DNA of 64,000 nt from Bin87 sp026710825 (GCA_965232815.1 OZ247427.1:1364001-1428000); one strand, 5' to 3'; shown: positions 1 to 8,697, numbered from the stretch's first letter. The notes: a model not told the origin generated them from the sequence alone. Program-made: numbers and translations.

Positions 1-59
1 AGTCCGATCGGTGTGTCCAATTCGATGGTTCGACCCTTTACAATACCTCTGCGTTTCAT
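1..59 (-). CDS. Small antitoxin-like protein, 3' part outside window
   Basis: The start ATG lies at 59-57 on the minus strand, and an AAGGGA ribosome site sits about 5 nt before it. Only 19 residues are visible: MKRRGIVKGRTIELDTPIG. The pattern 'short basic start, then G-R-T-I-E-L-D' resembles the beta-strand start of small AF2212/DUF104-type antitoxins. The identity is tentative because the rest of the gene is beyond the window. Its ribosome site follows the DinB gene on the same strand after about 40 nt, so it is probably the last gene of that transcript. Confidence 0.5.
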   Translation of the reverse strand, partial: MKRRGIVKGRTIELDTPIG

Positions 60-101
60 GTCATTTCCCTTGGATGGCGGGACGATACGGTTTTGCCGGC
101 C

Positions 102-620
102 CTACTGATTCAACCCCCTCTGCATGCCCCGCAGGTATCCGGCCTGGCCTCCGTGCTGGTTTACCTCCCAGATGAGCAGGCGGAACATGTCGGCAACCGC
201 CATGGTCTCGCCCCTGCGATTGGTCATCTGCGTGTTGACCAGCGATTCGTCGTCGTGCTGGCTCAGAAAGTCCAGCAGGTTGTTGCGAGCGGCGTCGGCG
301 TATTCCATGAGCACGGCCTTGTCGGGACACTTCCAGCTAGTCAGGTCTTCAACGGTGTAGCCGAACCCGACGTTCATGGGTTCCGGCTCGAAGCCCAGGC
401 GTTCAGCCCACCCGCTTTCGTAGAGCTGAGTGCCCTGCTTGGCGAGGGATTGCACCCACATGTCCAGCGCGCGCCCGTAGTGCCAGACGATGAACCCGAT
501 CGAATGGCACTGCTCGTTGGGGGTGAACTCGATCTCGTCCTGGGTGAGACCGTCCACGTATCGGACCAGCCAATCCCAGTTGCTGTCGAAGGATTCCTTG
601 ATGAACTCCTGCAATGCCAT
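102..620 (-). CDS. DinB/YfiT-like putative metalloenzyme
   Basis: This 172-residue protein has the look of the DinB-2 four-helix bundle. Members are small metal-binding proteins; some act as thiol-dependent transferases. Visible helix features are an N-terminal region with D-W-L-V, a central segment with I-V-W-H-Y-G-R (His about residue 47), and a C-terminal segment W-E-V-N-Q-H-G-G-Q-A-G-Y. The His in IVWH and the His in NQHGGQ fit two of the three usual metal ligands. It follows the enoyl-CoA hydratase gene closely on the same strand (17 nt). The substrate is unknown. Confidence 0.8.
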   Translation of the reverse strand: MALQEFIKESFDSNWDWLVRYVDGLTQDEIEFTPNEQCHSIGFIVWHYGRALDMWVQSLAKQGTQLYESGWAERLGFEPEPMNVGFGYTVEDLTSWKCPDKAVLMEYADAARNNLLDFLSQHDDESLVNTQMTNRRGETMAVADMFRLLIWEVNQHGGQAGYLRGMQRGLNQ

Positions 621-637
621 GGTTTCCTCGCGATGAT

Positions 638-1612
638 TCAGGTGGTCCAGATTGGCGGGCGTTTTTCCAGGAAGGCGGTGATGCCCTCATGGGCGTCGTC
701 TTCCAGCAAGTTGTCCACCATGACCTTGCCCGCGAACTGGTAGGCCGACGGACGGTCCATTTCAATCTGCTGGTAGAACGCCGCTTTGCCCAGGGCCAGG
801 GTCTGGGCGCTGGCAGACGCAATCTGCCTGGCGAGGTCCATCACCTGCTCTTCCAGTTCCTCTGCCGGCGCGATGCGGCTGATGAGGCCAAACTCCAGGG
901 CTTCCTGGGCCGAAATGGGCCGGCCGGTAAGCAGCATCTCCATGGCCTTTTTGGGCATCACCGAACGCGCCACGGCGACGCCCGGCGTGGTGCAGAACAG
1001 GCCGATTTGCACGCCCGGCGTGGCAAAGGCGGCGGTGTCGGCAGCGACGGCAATGTCGCATGTGGCGACCAACTGGCAGCCGGCGGCGGTGGCGAGACCC
1101 TGCACCTGCGCGATAACGGGCTTGGGCAGCAGGCGGATGCCTTCCATGACGCGGGTACAGGCGTCAAAGACGGAGGTGTACTCCTCGGCGTCCCCATTCA
1201 CCAACTCGTTGAGGTCGTGGCCCGAACTGAACACCGGCCCTTCGGAGCGGATCACAACGACACGAGCGTCGGGGTCATTCGCAATCCAATCCAGCCATTC
1301 TTCCAGCGCCGCCAGGGTGCGCGACGACAACACGTTGCGCTTCATGGGGTTGGTCAGCGTGAGGACGGCGATGCCGTCTTGCACCCAGTTGTAGTCAACC
1401 GTCCGCGGTTCACGTTCCTCCGGTGTGGCCAGACGCACCTGCGCCCGTTCTGCATAGGCAACTGCGGTGGTATTGCCGGCCGGGGAGAAGAACTCGACCA
1501 GGTAAGCCTCCGCGCCGGGGAAAATATGCACGACAGTGCCTCTTTTGCCTGCCTTCAGTTCATACTCCGGCAGGTCGGATGTAAGTACGATGGGATCATG
1601 CTCTTCAATCAT
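638..1612 (-). CDS. DUF4926 domain fused to enoyl-CoA hydratase
   Basis: This 324-residue protein has two parts. Residues 1 to about 65 match the small beta-barrel DUF4926 (start MIEEHDPIVLTSDLPEYELK, then G-T-V-V-H-I and Y-L-V-E-F). From about residue 72 it is a crotonase: V-F-S-S-G-H-D-L (oxyanion region) and GLATAAGCQLVATCDIAVAA, typical of the ECHDC3-type enoyl-CoA hydratase/isomerase group. The start ATG overlaps the TGA of the DUF6883 gene (ATGA), so translation is coupled. DUF4926 normally stands alone next to DUF6883, so the fusion is odd. The crotonase reaction is probably hydration or isomerisation of an acyl-CoA in the cytoplasm. Confidence 0.85.
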   Translation of the reverse strand: MIEEHDPIVLTSDLPEYELKAGKRGTVVHIFPGAEAYLVEFFSPAGNTTAVAYAERAQVRLATPEEREPRTVDYNWVQDGIAVLTLTNPMKRNVLSSRTLAALEEWLDWIANDPDARVVVIRSEGPVFSSGHDLNELVNGDAEEYTSVFDACTRVMEGIRLLPKPVIAQVQGLATAAGCQLVATCDIAVAADTAAFATPGVQIGLFCTTPGVAVARSVMPKKAMEMLLTGRPISAQEALEFGLISRIAPAEELEEQVMDLARQIASASAQTLALGKAAFYQQIEMDRPSAYQFAGKVMVDNLLEDDAHEGITAFLEKRPPIWTT

Positions 1613-1953
1613 ATTCGCCTCCCACGAGGATATGCGCTGACGAGTCGAGGCACATCGCTGCCTTGGTCAATTATCCAGACTGTTCTCAGCAGCGGATTGC
1701 GCCCATCCGGGGTGTTCAGAGTACCATCAACGGTGAAAACTGGCCCGTGTGGAGTTTCGGTGACAGAAGTGACCTCATGACTTGCCCCGTGAATCCGTAG
1801 GGCTTCTGCTAAGATCCGCCACTGCTCACGATTAAAACCGAATTGGATCAGGAAATCGGCCTTGCTGCCACCATCAGGATGATCGGGCACAAGCAGATAG
1901 TCCCTGGCTTTCGCCACTTGCACCCAGGCGTTTTCAGCGTTGGGCAGCCTCAT
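1609..1953 (-). CDS. DUF6883 domain protein
   Basis: This protein of 114 residues starts with MRLPNAENAWVQVAKARDYL and ends with VWIIDQGSDVPRLVSAYP. Both are hallmarks of the DUF6883 family, small proteins of unknown role usually paired with DUF4926. The ATG lies 2 nt after the stop of the acyl-CoA dehydrogenase gene, and the TGA overlaps the ATG of the DUF4926-crotonase gene, so it is translationally coupled on both sides. A longer upstream reading in this frame exists but has no family similarity and overlaps the dehydrogenase, so the ATG at 1953 was chosen. Family function is unknown; the pair behaves like a mobile small-gene module. Confidence 0.8.
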   Translation of the reverse strand: MRLPNAENAWVQVAKARDYLLVPDHPDGGSKADFLIQFGFNREQWRILAEALRIHGASHEVTSVTETPHGPVFTVDGTLNTPDGRNPLLRTVWIIDQGSDVPRLVSAYPRGRRI

Positions 1954-1955
1954 GC

Positions 1956-3128
1956 CTACCCACGCGGCAGGCCCAACCCCCGGCTGGCGATGATGTTGCG
2001 CTGCACTTCGCTGGTGCCGGCCGCTATCGTATGCGAGAATGCGCGCAGCCAGTGCTCCTGCATGTCTGCCTCCATGGGCGTCCACTTGCCGTCGCGCAGC
2101 CCGCCGTACATGCCCATGACCTCCAGACACGAAGCGGTGGTGCGCTGCACGGTCTCGCTGCCGAACACCTTGGACATGGACGCTTCCTTGTTGGGCACCA
2201 GGCCCTCGCCCTGCATCCAGGCCACGTTGAAGGCGATCAGGCGCGCCACTTCGCACTCGATGTAGCGGTCGGCCAGAACGTTCCTTACCCACGGCTCCTG
2301 GCTCAGGGGCTTGCCGTTGCGGGAGATGCCGTTGGCCCACTGGCGGGTGTCGTCCAGGTGCCGCCGCGCCGCTGCCGAGTAGTCGATGCCGGAGCGTTCG
2401 AAGTCCAGCAGGGTCACCGCGACGTACCAGCCACGATTCTCCTCGCCGACGATGTTGCGAGCCGGCACTCGCACGTTGTCGAAGATGATCTGGTTGAACT
2501 CGTGGCGTCCACCCATGTTGATGATGGGGCGCACCTCGATCCCGGGGGTCTTCATGTCCACCAGGAAGAAGCTGATCCCCCGGTGCTTGGGCGCGTCGGT
2601 GTCGGTGCGGGTGAGCAGCATGATCCAGTCGCCCCGGTGTCCCATGGAGGTCCAGATCTTGCTGCCGTTGATGACGAACTCGTCGCCGTCACGGATTGCG
2701 CGGGTGCTCAGTGAGGCAAGGTCGGAACCGGACTCCGGTTCGCTGTAGCCCTGGCACCACTGGACTTCTCCCTTGGCCACCGGAGGCAGGTGCTCGGCCT
2801 TCTGCTCATCGGTGCCGTGGATCATTAGGGTCGCGCCCATCATGCGGACACCGAAGTTGTCCCGACCCGGGGCGCGGTGGTAGGTCATTGCCTCGTTGAA
2901 TATGGCGGTGCGCACCGGAGATGCCTTTTGTCCGCCGTATTCCTCGGGCCAGTGCATGGTGAGCCAGCCGCGGTCGGCCAGCTTGCGCCGGACATCCAAC
3001 GTGCGCTCCCAGTTTTCATCTCCCTCGCCCCGTTCACCCAATTCCCATTCGGGCACATACTCTTCGGAGATGAACTGCTGGAGGTCGCGCTGGAAAGTGG
3101 CGTCCTCGGTACTGAATTGGAATTCCAT
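1956..3128 (-). CDS. Acyl-CoA dehydrogenase family protein
   Basis: This FAD-dependent acyl-CoA dehydrogenase has 390 residues, the usual length. YSEPESGSDLASL at residues 128-140 is the middle-domain signature. The C-terminal G-T-S-E-V-Q-R-N-I-I motif binds FAD and the partner subunit. The start is supported by AGGAG 9 nt before the ATG. It is followed directly by DUF6883 and the DUF4926-enoyl-CoA hydratase gene, so the transcript carries the first two steps of a beta-oxidation-type route. The acyl substrate cannot be read from the sequence. Confidence 0.93.
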   Translation of the reverse strand: MEFQFSTEDATFQRDLQQFISEEYVPEWELGERGEGDENWERTLDVRRKLADRGWLTMHWPEEYGGQKASPVRTAIFNEAMTYHRAPGRDNFGVRMMGATLMIHGTDEQKAEHLPPVAKGEVQWCQGYSEPESGSDLASLSTRAIRDGDEFVINGSKIWTSMGHRGDWIMLLTRTDTDAPKHRGISFFLVDMKTPGIEVRPIINMGGRHEFNQIIFDNVRVPARNIVGEENRGWYVAVTLLDFERSGIDYSAAARRHLDDTRQWANGISRNGKPLSQEPWVRNVLADRYIECEVARLIAFNVAWMQGEGLVPNKEASMSKVFGSETVQRTTASCLEVMGMYGGLRDGKWTPMEADMQEHWLRAFSHTIAAGTSEVQRNIIASRGLGLPRG

Positions 3129-3229
3129 GGTGATTATCTCCTGGTGGTGTGAGCCTCAGAGAGTCTGATGGTGGGCGAAGAACCAGCTTGGTTTTTCGGT
3201 TTGACGCGCTATCTTATCACGTCGATTCT

Positions 3230-4081
3230 TTACATTTGGCTGTAGCCACTTCCGGGGCCGCGGGTGTCGTCAACGCCCCAGCCGCGACCTTCGCTGATCC
3301 AGCCGAACTCCAGCAGGATCTGCTGGCTGTAGCAAACGCGGCCGGTGATTTTCTCCGGTGATTCCGAGGCCAGCAGCAGCGTCGCCTGGGCGAGCAGTTC
3401 GGGCGGTTCGCCTCGGGGATCATCCATGCCCTCGACCAGATGGTGGAAAACCGTCCCGGGCGTGGGAACTACCAGGGAGGGGGCGACCGCGGTCACCGAG
3501 ATCCCATACTCGTACACTTCCTGGGCCAGCCCCTGGGAGAACCGCTCCAGCGCTGCTTTTTCCGCGCCATAGCAGGTGCCGTTGTTAGTCGGCGTGGTAT
3601 AGGGTCCTCGCCCGGGTCCGACGGCGGAACCGGAGGAGATGTTGACGATGCTGCCCGACCTGCGCTCTACCATATCGGTGAGCACAAGCTGGCTCAGAAT
3701 GAACGGGGCGTGGAAGTTCACGGCCCACGAACGCATCCACCTGCTGATGGGGAAGTCCTTGATGGGCAGATAGTAGGTGAGCGCCGCGTTGTTCACGAGG
3801 ACGTCCACGGGGCCGTAGATGCGGCGGGCTTCGGACACCAGCATCTCGCAGTCTTCCGGCAGGGAGATATTGGCAGCCACGGGCGTGGCTTCTCCGCCAG
3901 CCTCCTTGATGTCGGCGATGGTCTTCGCGAGGGAGCCTTCCAGGGGGTGGTCGCCTTCGTTGACCGTGCGGGCGGCGCAGATGACGCGGGCGCCCTCGGC
4001 GGCGAACAGGCGGCTGATTTCAGCGCCGATGCCACGGCTGGCGCCGGTGACAATTGCGGTTTTTCCTTCGAGTCGGGGCAT
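3230..4081 (-). CDS. SDR family NAD(P)-dependent oxidoreductase
   Basis: This 283-residue protein is a classical short-chain dehydrogenase. The nucleotide site TGASRGIGAE lies near residue 13, N-N-A-A-L near 96, and the catalytic Ser region I-S-S-G-S is followed by Y-G-A-E-K. A GC-rich insertion lies between the Ser and the Tyr (GPGRGPYTTPTNNGTC), longer than usual. About 35 extra residues follow the core at the C terminus. It is upstream of the acyl-CoA dehydrogenase on the same strand with a 101-nt gap, so it may act in the same catabolic route, for example as a hydroxyacyl dehydrogenase. That role is inference. Confidence 0.9.
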   Translation of the reverse strand: MPRLEGKTAIVTGASRGIGAEISRLFAAEGARVICAARTVNEGDHPLEGSLAKTIADIKEAGGEATPVAANISLPEDCEMLVSEARRIYGPVDVLVNNAALTYYLPIKDFPISRWMRSWAVNFHAPFILSQLVLTDMVERRSGSIVNISSGSAVGPGRGPYTTPTNNGTCYGAEKAALERFSQGLAQEVYEYGISVTAVAPSLVVPTPGTVFHHLVEGMDDPRGEPPELLAQATLLLASESPEKITGRVCYSQQILLEFGWISEGRGWGVDDTRGPGSGYSQM

Positions 4082-4105
4082 TACGTGCTGTCCTTATTTC
4101 AGTTT

Positions 4106-4567
4106 CTAGTGATTGTTCTCGCCGGAGGCGCCGTTGCGGGAGGGAGGCGGCTCGTCAAACGGCCGGCCCTCGCGTTCCGCAGCTTCCCGACGTTCGAGCC
4201 AGGCTTCCCAAAGACGATCTCGTTCCTCACGTCCTTCCTCACGACCTTCCTCTCGGCCCTGGTCTCGGTAAAAACGCTTGCGAAATTCAGCCAAAACCAT
4301 TCTTGTTCCCTCCACGATTCCAAATGCGAGTGGGAATGCAATGCCGACGCTTACTGCGGCCGCGATGATTGAGATTATAGCAATTTCGGGCCAGGTTAGA
4401 GGCAGCCTCTCAGCGGTTACGATTCGTGCGTAACTAAGCAGGCCGGTCAGCAAGGCCCAGATAATGTAGAACGCCGCCAGGAACCAGCCGATGTGCCGGG
4501 CTATTATGTCGAAAGCGTTTCGGCGGTCGTTCCCGACATTGTCTTGCCGGGCTGCCAAGTCAGCCAT
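4106..4567 (-). CDS. Two-helix membrane protein with charged tail
   Basis: This 153-residue protein is of unknown family. Two hydrophobic segments lie near residues 27-46 and 59-87. They are followed by a highly charged helix with a repeated R-E-E-G pattern (about residues 106-118) and a Pro-rich end. The ATG lies inside the last codons of panB (8-nt overlap), so it is translated with panB, and the SDR gene follows 24 nt later. The charged tail is probably cytoplasmic. No function is proposed. Confidence 0.65.
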   Translation of the reverse strand: MADLAARQDNVGNDRRNAFDIIARHIGWFLAAFYIIWALLTGLLSYARIVTAERLPLTWPEIAIISIIAAAVSVGIAFPLAFGIVEGTRMVLAEFRKRFYRDQGREEGREEGREERDRLWEAWLERREAAEREGRPFDEPPPSRNGASGENNH

Positions 4568-5393
4568 CCAGCAGGTCGGACAGCACGGCCTCGTTCATCG
4601 TGAAGCTCTCGGACTCCGCCGGGAAGTTGCCGGAACGGACATCGTCGGCGTAACGCCGGAATGCGCCTGCAATGTCGTCGGATAGCGTGGCGTATCGCCG
4701 GGCGTGCTTGGGGAGGAAATCAGGGAACAGCCCCAGCATGTCGTGGAACACCTGCACCTGCCCGTCGCAGTCCGGCCCCGCGCCGATGCCGATGGTGGGA
4801 ATGCTCAAACGCTCGGTGATCACCTTTGCCAACTGACCGGGTACGCATTCCAACACCACGGAGTATGCGCCGGCATCCTGCACGGCGACTGCGTCATCCA
4901 AAAGGCGGCGCGCCGTAGCCCGAGTGCGCCCCTGCACACGGTAGCCGCCCAGCGCGTTCACCGACTGGGGCGTCAGACCGATGTGTCCCATGACCGGAAC
5001 TCCGGCATCCACGATGCGGCGGACCGTATCGGCAATCGCGACCCCGCCTTCCATCTTGACCGTGTGCGCGCCGCCGTCCTGCATCAGGCGGCCGGCGTTT
5101 CGCATGGCTTCGTTGGAGTCGACCTGGTAGGCCATGAACGGCAGGTCCGCCACGATCAGGGCGTTGGACGAGCCGCGGCTCACCATACGGGTGTGGCGCA
5201 CCATGTCGTCCATGGTCACGGGGATGGTGGAGTCGTAGCCCAGCACGACCATCCCCAGGCTGTCGCCAACCAGGATGATGGGGATGCCGGCCGCGTCGGC
5301 GATACGGGCAGCCGTGTAGTCGTAGGCGGTGACCATGGGGATCCTCTCCCCGTCCCGCTTCATCTGCGCCAGTTGTCGGATGGTGGTCGCCAT
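4560..5393 (-). CDS. panB: 3-methyl-2-oxobutanoate hydroxymethyltransferase
   Basis: PanB makes ketopantoate from 2-oxoisovalerate and methylene-tetrahydrofolate, the first step of pantothenate and coenzyme A synthesis. The 277 residues match the normal length. Diagnostic segments are MVTAYDYTAARIADAAG, I-L-V-G-D-S-L-G-M-V-V-L-G-Y (metal and substrate site), A-D-L-P-F-M-A-Y and G-I-G-A-G-P-D-C-D-G-Q. It lies 15 nt after the DUF2520 reductase gene. panC and panD are not in the window. Confidence 0.96.
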   Translation of the reverse strand: MATTIRQLAQMKRDGERIPMVTAYDYTAARIADAAGIPIILVGDSLGMVVLGYDSTIPVTMDDMVRHTRMVSRGSSNALIVADLPFMAYQVDSNEAMRNAGRLMQDGGAHTVKMEGGVAIADTVRRIVDAGVPVMGHIGLTPQSVNALGGYRVQGRTRATARRLLDDAVAVQDAGAYSVVLECVPGQLAKVITERLSIPTIGIGAGPDCDGQVQVFHDMLGLFPDFLPKHARRYATLSDDIAGAFRRYADDVRSGNFPAESESFTMNEAVLSDLLDG

Positions 5394-5408
5394 GATGACG
5401 CGATTGTA

Positions 5409-6293
5409 TCAGGCCTCGGCTTCCGCCGCCCGCCTCAACCGCTCCAACTCGTGCTCCCCAACGCCCTTCGTCCGGGCCAACGGGATGGATGCCAGGGTCA
5501 GTTCACGGTACAGCGTCAGCAGGTGCGGCGCGTGCTCGGATAACAACGACAGGTGCGCGGCTATGGTGGCCGCATCGCCTCGCACGGCGGGACCGGTTAC
5601 GGCGTTCACGGGTCCGGCGGCGGCGATTGCCTCGATGGTAGCGCGAGCCAGCGGAGCCACGGCCCGCACCCCGTCCTCTTCTGCATACCCCATGCGGGTC
5701 CAAAGCCCCACGGCGGCGTCCAGCAGAGTGCCAACGTACCCGCAGGCCAGCACCGCGCTGGCGTGATACAGCGGCCGCAGTTCGTCGGGGATGGTTATCG
5801 CCTGCCCGTCCAATCGTTCGGCCAGCAATGGCAGATAGTCCTCCAGCCACCCGGTGGCTGCGACCGCAAAGGTCACGCCGGAAAGGCGACGGGCCGCCTC
5901 GGTGGGGTCGCTGAGCGCGGCGAAGGTCTGGAACGGGTGCATCGCACCGACGGCGGCGCCTGCGTCGGCGGCCGCGTCCAGAAGTTCTATCGATGACGCG
6001 CCGCAGCAGTGGGTGGCGCCCTGGCCGGATCGCCAGTTGATGCTGGCAGCGACGTCGGCGATCATTGCGTCCGGCGTCGTGATGAAAACCAGGTCGCAGG
6101 CGTCGGCGACTTCCTGCGCTGTATCCCGGGCAACGCACTCATCGATGCGCTCCCCGATCCAGTCCGCGCTGCTGCGCGAACGGCTGGAAACCGAAACCAC
6201 GTTGCAGCCCACACCGTCCAGCGCCAACGCCAACCCACGACCCAATGTACCTGCGCCCACGAAACCGATTCGCACGTTGTCACCCGACGCCAT
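5409..6293 (-). CDS. Rossmann-fold and DUF2520 protein, possible ketopantoate reductase
   Basis: This 294-residue protein has an N-terminal NAD(P) site (IGFVGAGTLGRGLALAL at about residues 8-24), a P-D-A-M-I core near 74-78, a conserved H-P-F-Q-T-F near 118-123, and the C-terminal DUF2520 helical domain. The fold resembles ProC/PanE dehydrogenases. The gene lies just upstream of panB and overlaps the P1 peptidase gene by 14 nt. GGGAG precedes the ATG by 7 nt. The panB neighbourhood suggests it reduces ketopantoate to pantoate in place of PanE. That is inference from context. Confidence 0.85.
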   Translation of the reverse strand: MASGDNVRIGFVGAGTLGRGLALALDGVGCNVVSVSSRSRSSADWIGERIDECVARDTAQEVADACDLVFITTPDAMIADVAASINWRSGQGATHCCGASSIELLDAAADAGAAVGAMHPFQTFAALSDPTEAARRLSGVTFAVAATGWLEDYLPLLAERLDGQAITIPDELRPLYHASAVLACGYVGTLLDAAVGLWTRMGYAEEDGVRAVAPLARATIEAIAAAGPVNAVTGPAVRGDAATIAAHLSLLSEHAPHLLTLYRELTLASIPLARTKGVGEHELERLRRAAEAEA

Positions 6294-7263
6294 GGTTCAT
6301 CTCCCGCACGGCCGGCATTCCCGCCAAGCCCGTCGCCGATCGCACTGCGTCGATCACCGCCAGCGCCACGACGTGAGACGCGGCGGTGATGATTCCGGCC
6401 ATGTCCGCGGGCGTCGAGTTGCGCCCCGTTGCTACGCAGAACAGCGTATCTCCGTCGCTCATCGTGTGACACGGACGAATCGTCAGGGCCAGTCCATCGT
6501 GGGCTGACGATGCGACAAAGTTCGCCTGAGCCTTGTCCAGCAGGGCATCCGTGGCGACCAGCCCGATGGTGGTGTTGGTCATCGCCGTATCGTTGGGCGG
6601 ATGCTCGCCGTTCAGGATAGCGTCGACGGGATAGGCCATCGTCCCGTCGTTGCGGCGCGGGCCGGCGATCAGGCTGCCGTCCCGATGGTCGTGCACGCCG
6701 CCCCAGGCGTTCACCGCAACCGTGGCGCCCACCGAGATCCCGCTGGGCAGAGTGCAAAACGCCGACCCGATTCCGCCCTTCACGGCTCCGCTCGATCCAA
6801 ACTGCTTGGCCACCGTTGCACCGGTTCCTGCGCCCACGGACCCCGACGCCAGGGGGCCGCCGTCTGCGGCATCACACGCGGCATATCCGGCGGACGCGTC
6901 GGGACGCACATTGGCCTTGCCAACGCCCAGGTCGTACAGGATGGCTGCGGGAACGATGGGGACGTATCCGTGGGGCGTTTCGAACCCGATGCACCGTTCC
7001 TCCAGCCACTGCTGCACTCCCACGGCGGCGGCGAGACCGAACGCGCTGCCCCCGCTGAGCAGGACGGCATGAACCCGGTCAACGCGGCGGACGGGATCCA
7101 ACAGGTCGGTTTCGCGTGTGCCCGGGGATCCGCCACGCACCGCGACGCCACCGACCGCACCATCCCCGCACAGGATTACCGTGCATCCTGTGGCCGCGTC
7201 GGGGTCGGTCCAGTGGCCGGCCGTGATGCCGGGAACGGCGGTGACGGTGGCGTTGCTCTCCAC
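6280..7263 (-). CDS. P1 family peptidase (DmpA/NylC type)
   Basis: The protein of 327 residues belongs to the self-cleaving Ntn-hydrolase family S58, whose members act as aminopeptidases or oligoamide hydrolases. Visible signatures are P-G-I-T-A-G-H, the L-S-G-G-S-A-F-G-L loop near residues 69-77, and T-N-T-T-I-G-L-V-A-T-D, where autocleavage is expected between Asn230 and Thr231 so that Thr231 becomes the nucleophile. The start codon is GTG. Its 3' end overlaps the DUF2520 gene, so it is co-transcribed with panB. The substrate is unknown. Confidence 0.9.
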   Translation of the reverse strand: MESNATVTAVPGITAGHWTDPDAATGCTVILCGDGAVGGVAVRGGSPGTRETDLLDPVRRVDRVHAVLLSGGSAFGLAAAVGVQQWLEERCIGFETPHGYVPIVPAAILYDLGVGKANVRPDASAGYAACDAADGGPLASGSVGAGTGATVAKQFGSSGAVKGGIGSAFCTLPSGISVGATVAVNAWGGVHDHRDGSLIAGPRRNDGTMAYPVDAILNGEHPPNDTAMTNTTIGLVATDALLDKAQANFVASSAHDGLALTIRPCHTMSDGDTLFCVATGRNSTPADMAGIITAASHVVALAVIDAVRSATGLAGMPAVREMNHGVG

Positions 7264-7280
7264 GACAGGCGTCCGTTCCG

Positions 7281-8546
7281 TTACCGCGTATCCGCCTCGA
7301 TGGAGGCCAGAAGTTCCTCCGCTCGCTCGAGCAGAATCCGCTGGCGATCGGGGCTGATGCCCTGGTTTTCCAGGTACAGGCGGAGAGCCGTCATTGGTTG
7401 CAGGTCGGTGGGTTCCGCATCCAGCCGGCGGCGGGACTCATCGGTAAGGTCCCGGGATATGCTGGCGACGTAATGGGCCGACGACAACGCGGCGCGCAGG
7501 TCGGTGTCCCGCACCCGCCCCGACTGTTCACCCGACAACCGAAGACGCAGGCGCACGATCGACCCGTCAACGGGACGTCGCTCAATCGCGCGCACCACGA
7601 AATCCGACGGGTTGCCCTCGCTGTCCGGCACATTGGCATCCACAGTCACGAACGGTCGGGCGGCAATGCGTTCAAAACGAAAGTCGGTCAACCGTCGGCC
7701 CTGGGGCGCGCTGGGGTCGATGTCGATTATGCAGAAACCCTTTTCGTCGGCTTCCTCGGAGAAATCTACGCGCTGCAGGCTGCCGGAATACGCCACCGCC
7801 GGACCGGCGCCGGATGATCCATCCGTTCCCGGCGGGCGCAACACCTGGTGCTTGTGTATGTGCCCCAGCGCCACGTACTCAAGTTGGGGCTGCTGCACCG
7901 CGCTCACGTTCAGCACGTGGTCGTTTCCCAGCATCATGGACCGTTCGCTGCCTACGGTTGCTCCGTTGACGGTCACGTGGCCGGCCATGATCGCGGGGAT
8001 GTCGGGATCCAATGTCTGCGCCCGGCCTGCGATGGCCAGGGTCATGCGGCGCTCGATTTCCTGCCGGATCTGTTCGATGCTGAGGCCCCGCGACTCGTCG
8101 CGCGCCAGCATCGCGCCACGGGATGGCCAGGGCACCGCCAGGATTTGCAGGGGACCCGCCGGCGTGGGCACGGTTTGGTTGTTTAGGCTCGCGCCAACGT
8201 ACACGTTGGGCACATCCAGCGTGTCAAATATCTCCACGGCGTGGGCGCGCCCCGACGCCGCCGGCAGGTCGTGATTGCCAACCAGAAGGAAGGTTGGAAT
8301 TCCGGCGGCGGAAAGCCTGCGCAGACGGCGGGCCAGTTCTCGTTGGTGGGTCTGCGATGGGTCGCGGCCCTTGTAGGCGTCACCAGCCAGGAGGACCAGG
8401 TCCACGGAGTTGGCCAGGGCAAACTCTACCAGTTCGTCCAGGGCCTCCAGAAAATCCGTGAGCCGCGTGGACAGACCGGTGTTCGGGTCGGTGCGTCCAT
8501 AGTTCTCGACGCCGATGTGCAGGTCGGAGAAGTGCAGTATCCGCAT
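7281..8546 (-). CDS. sbcD: SbcD-like DNA repair exonuclease (calcineurin-type)
   Basis: This Mre11/SbcD metallophosphoesterase has 421 residues. The metal motifs occur in order: F-S-D-L-H-I-G (residues 6-12), L-A-G-D-A-Y-K-G, G-N-H-D-L, G-H-V-T, and G-H-I-H-K-H. It would form the nuclease subunit that trims DNA ends and hairpins. The usual ATPase partner SbcC/Rad50 is not downstream; the next gene on this strand is the P1 peptidase, 17 nt away. The C-terminal 100 residues are charged and probably bind the partner. Confidence 0.9.
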   Translation of the reverse strand: MRILHFSDLHIGVENYGRTDPNTGLSTRLTDFLEALDELVEFALANSVDLVLLAGDAYKGRDPSQTHQRELARRLRRLSAAGIPTFLLVGNHDLPAASGRAHAVEIFDTLDVPNVYVGASLNNQTVPTPAGPLQILAVPWPSRGAMLARDESRGLSIEQIRQEIERRMTLAIAGRAQTLDPDIPAIMAGHVTVNGATVGSERSMMLGNDHVLNVSAVQQPQLEYVALGHIHKHQVLRPPGTDGSSGAGPAVAYSGSLQRVDFSEEADEKGFCIIDIDPSAPQGRRLTDFRFERIAARPFVTVDANVPDSEGNPSDFVVRAIERRPVDGSIVRLRLRLSGEQSGRVRDTDLRAALSSAHYVASISRDLTDESRRRLDAEPTDLQPMTALRLYLENQGISPDRQRILLERAEELLASIEADTR

Positions 8547-8661
8547 GACGGGCCTAACTATACACAGCCCGCCGCGTTGACGCTAACCACCCCGTTTCGC
8601 CAAACACGGGCGCGGCAGATTTTGCCGACACACCTGGCCGTGGGCCCGCGCGGAATGTAAA

Positions 8662-8697
8662 TTGGGCTTGCCAGGAGGAGGGGTCCGACAAGCCCAA
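8662..8697 (-). terminator. Hairpin after the iron-type binding-protein gene
   Basis: TTGGGCTTG and CAAGCCCAA form a 9-bp stem around an 18-nt loop, 38 nt past the stop of the binding-protein gene on the minus strand. Only a short T stretch follows, so termination strength is uncertain. Confidence 0.45.

Noticed and set aside
1954..2340. Longer version of the DUF6883 protein
   Set aside because: The upstream part lies inside the acyl-CoA dehydrogenase gene in a shadow frame.
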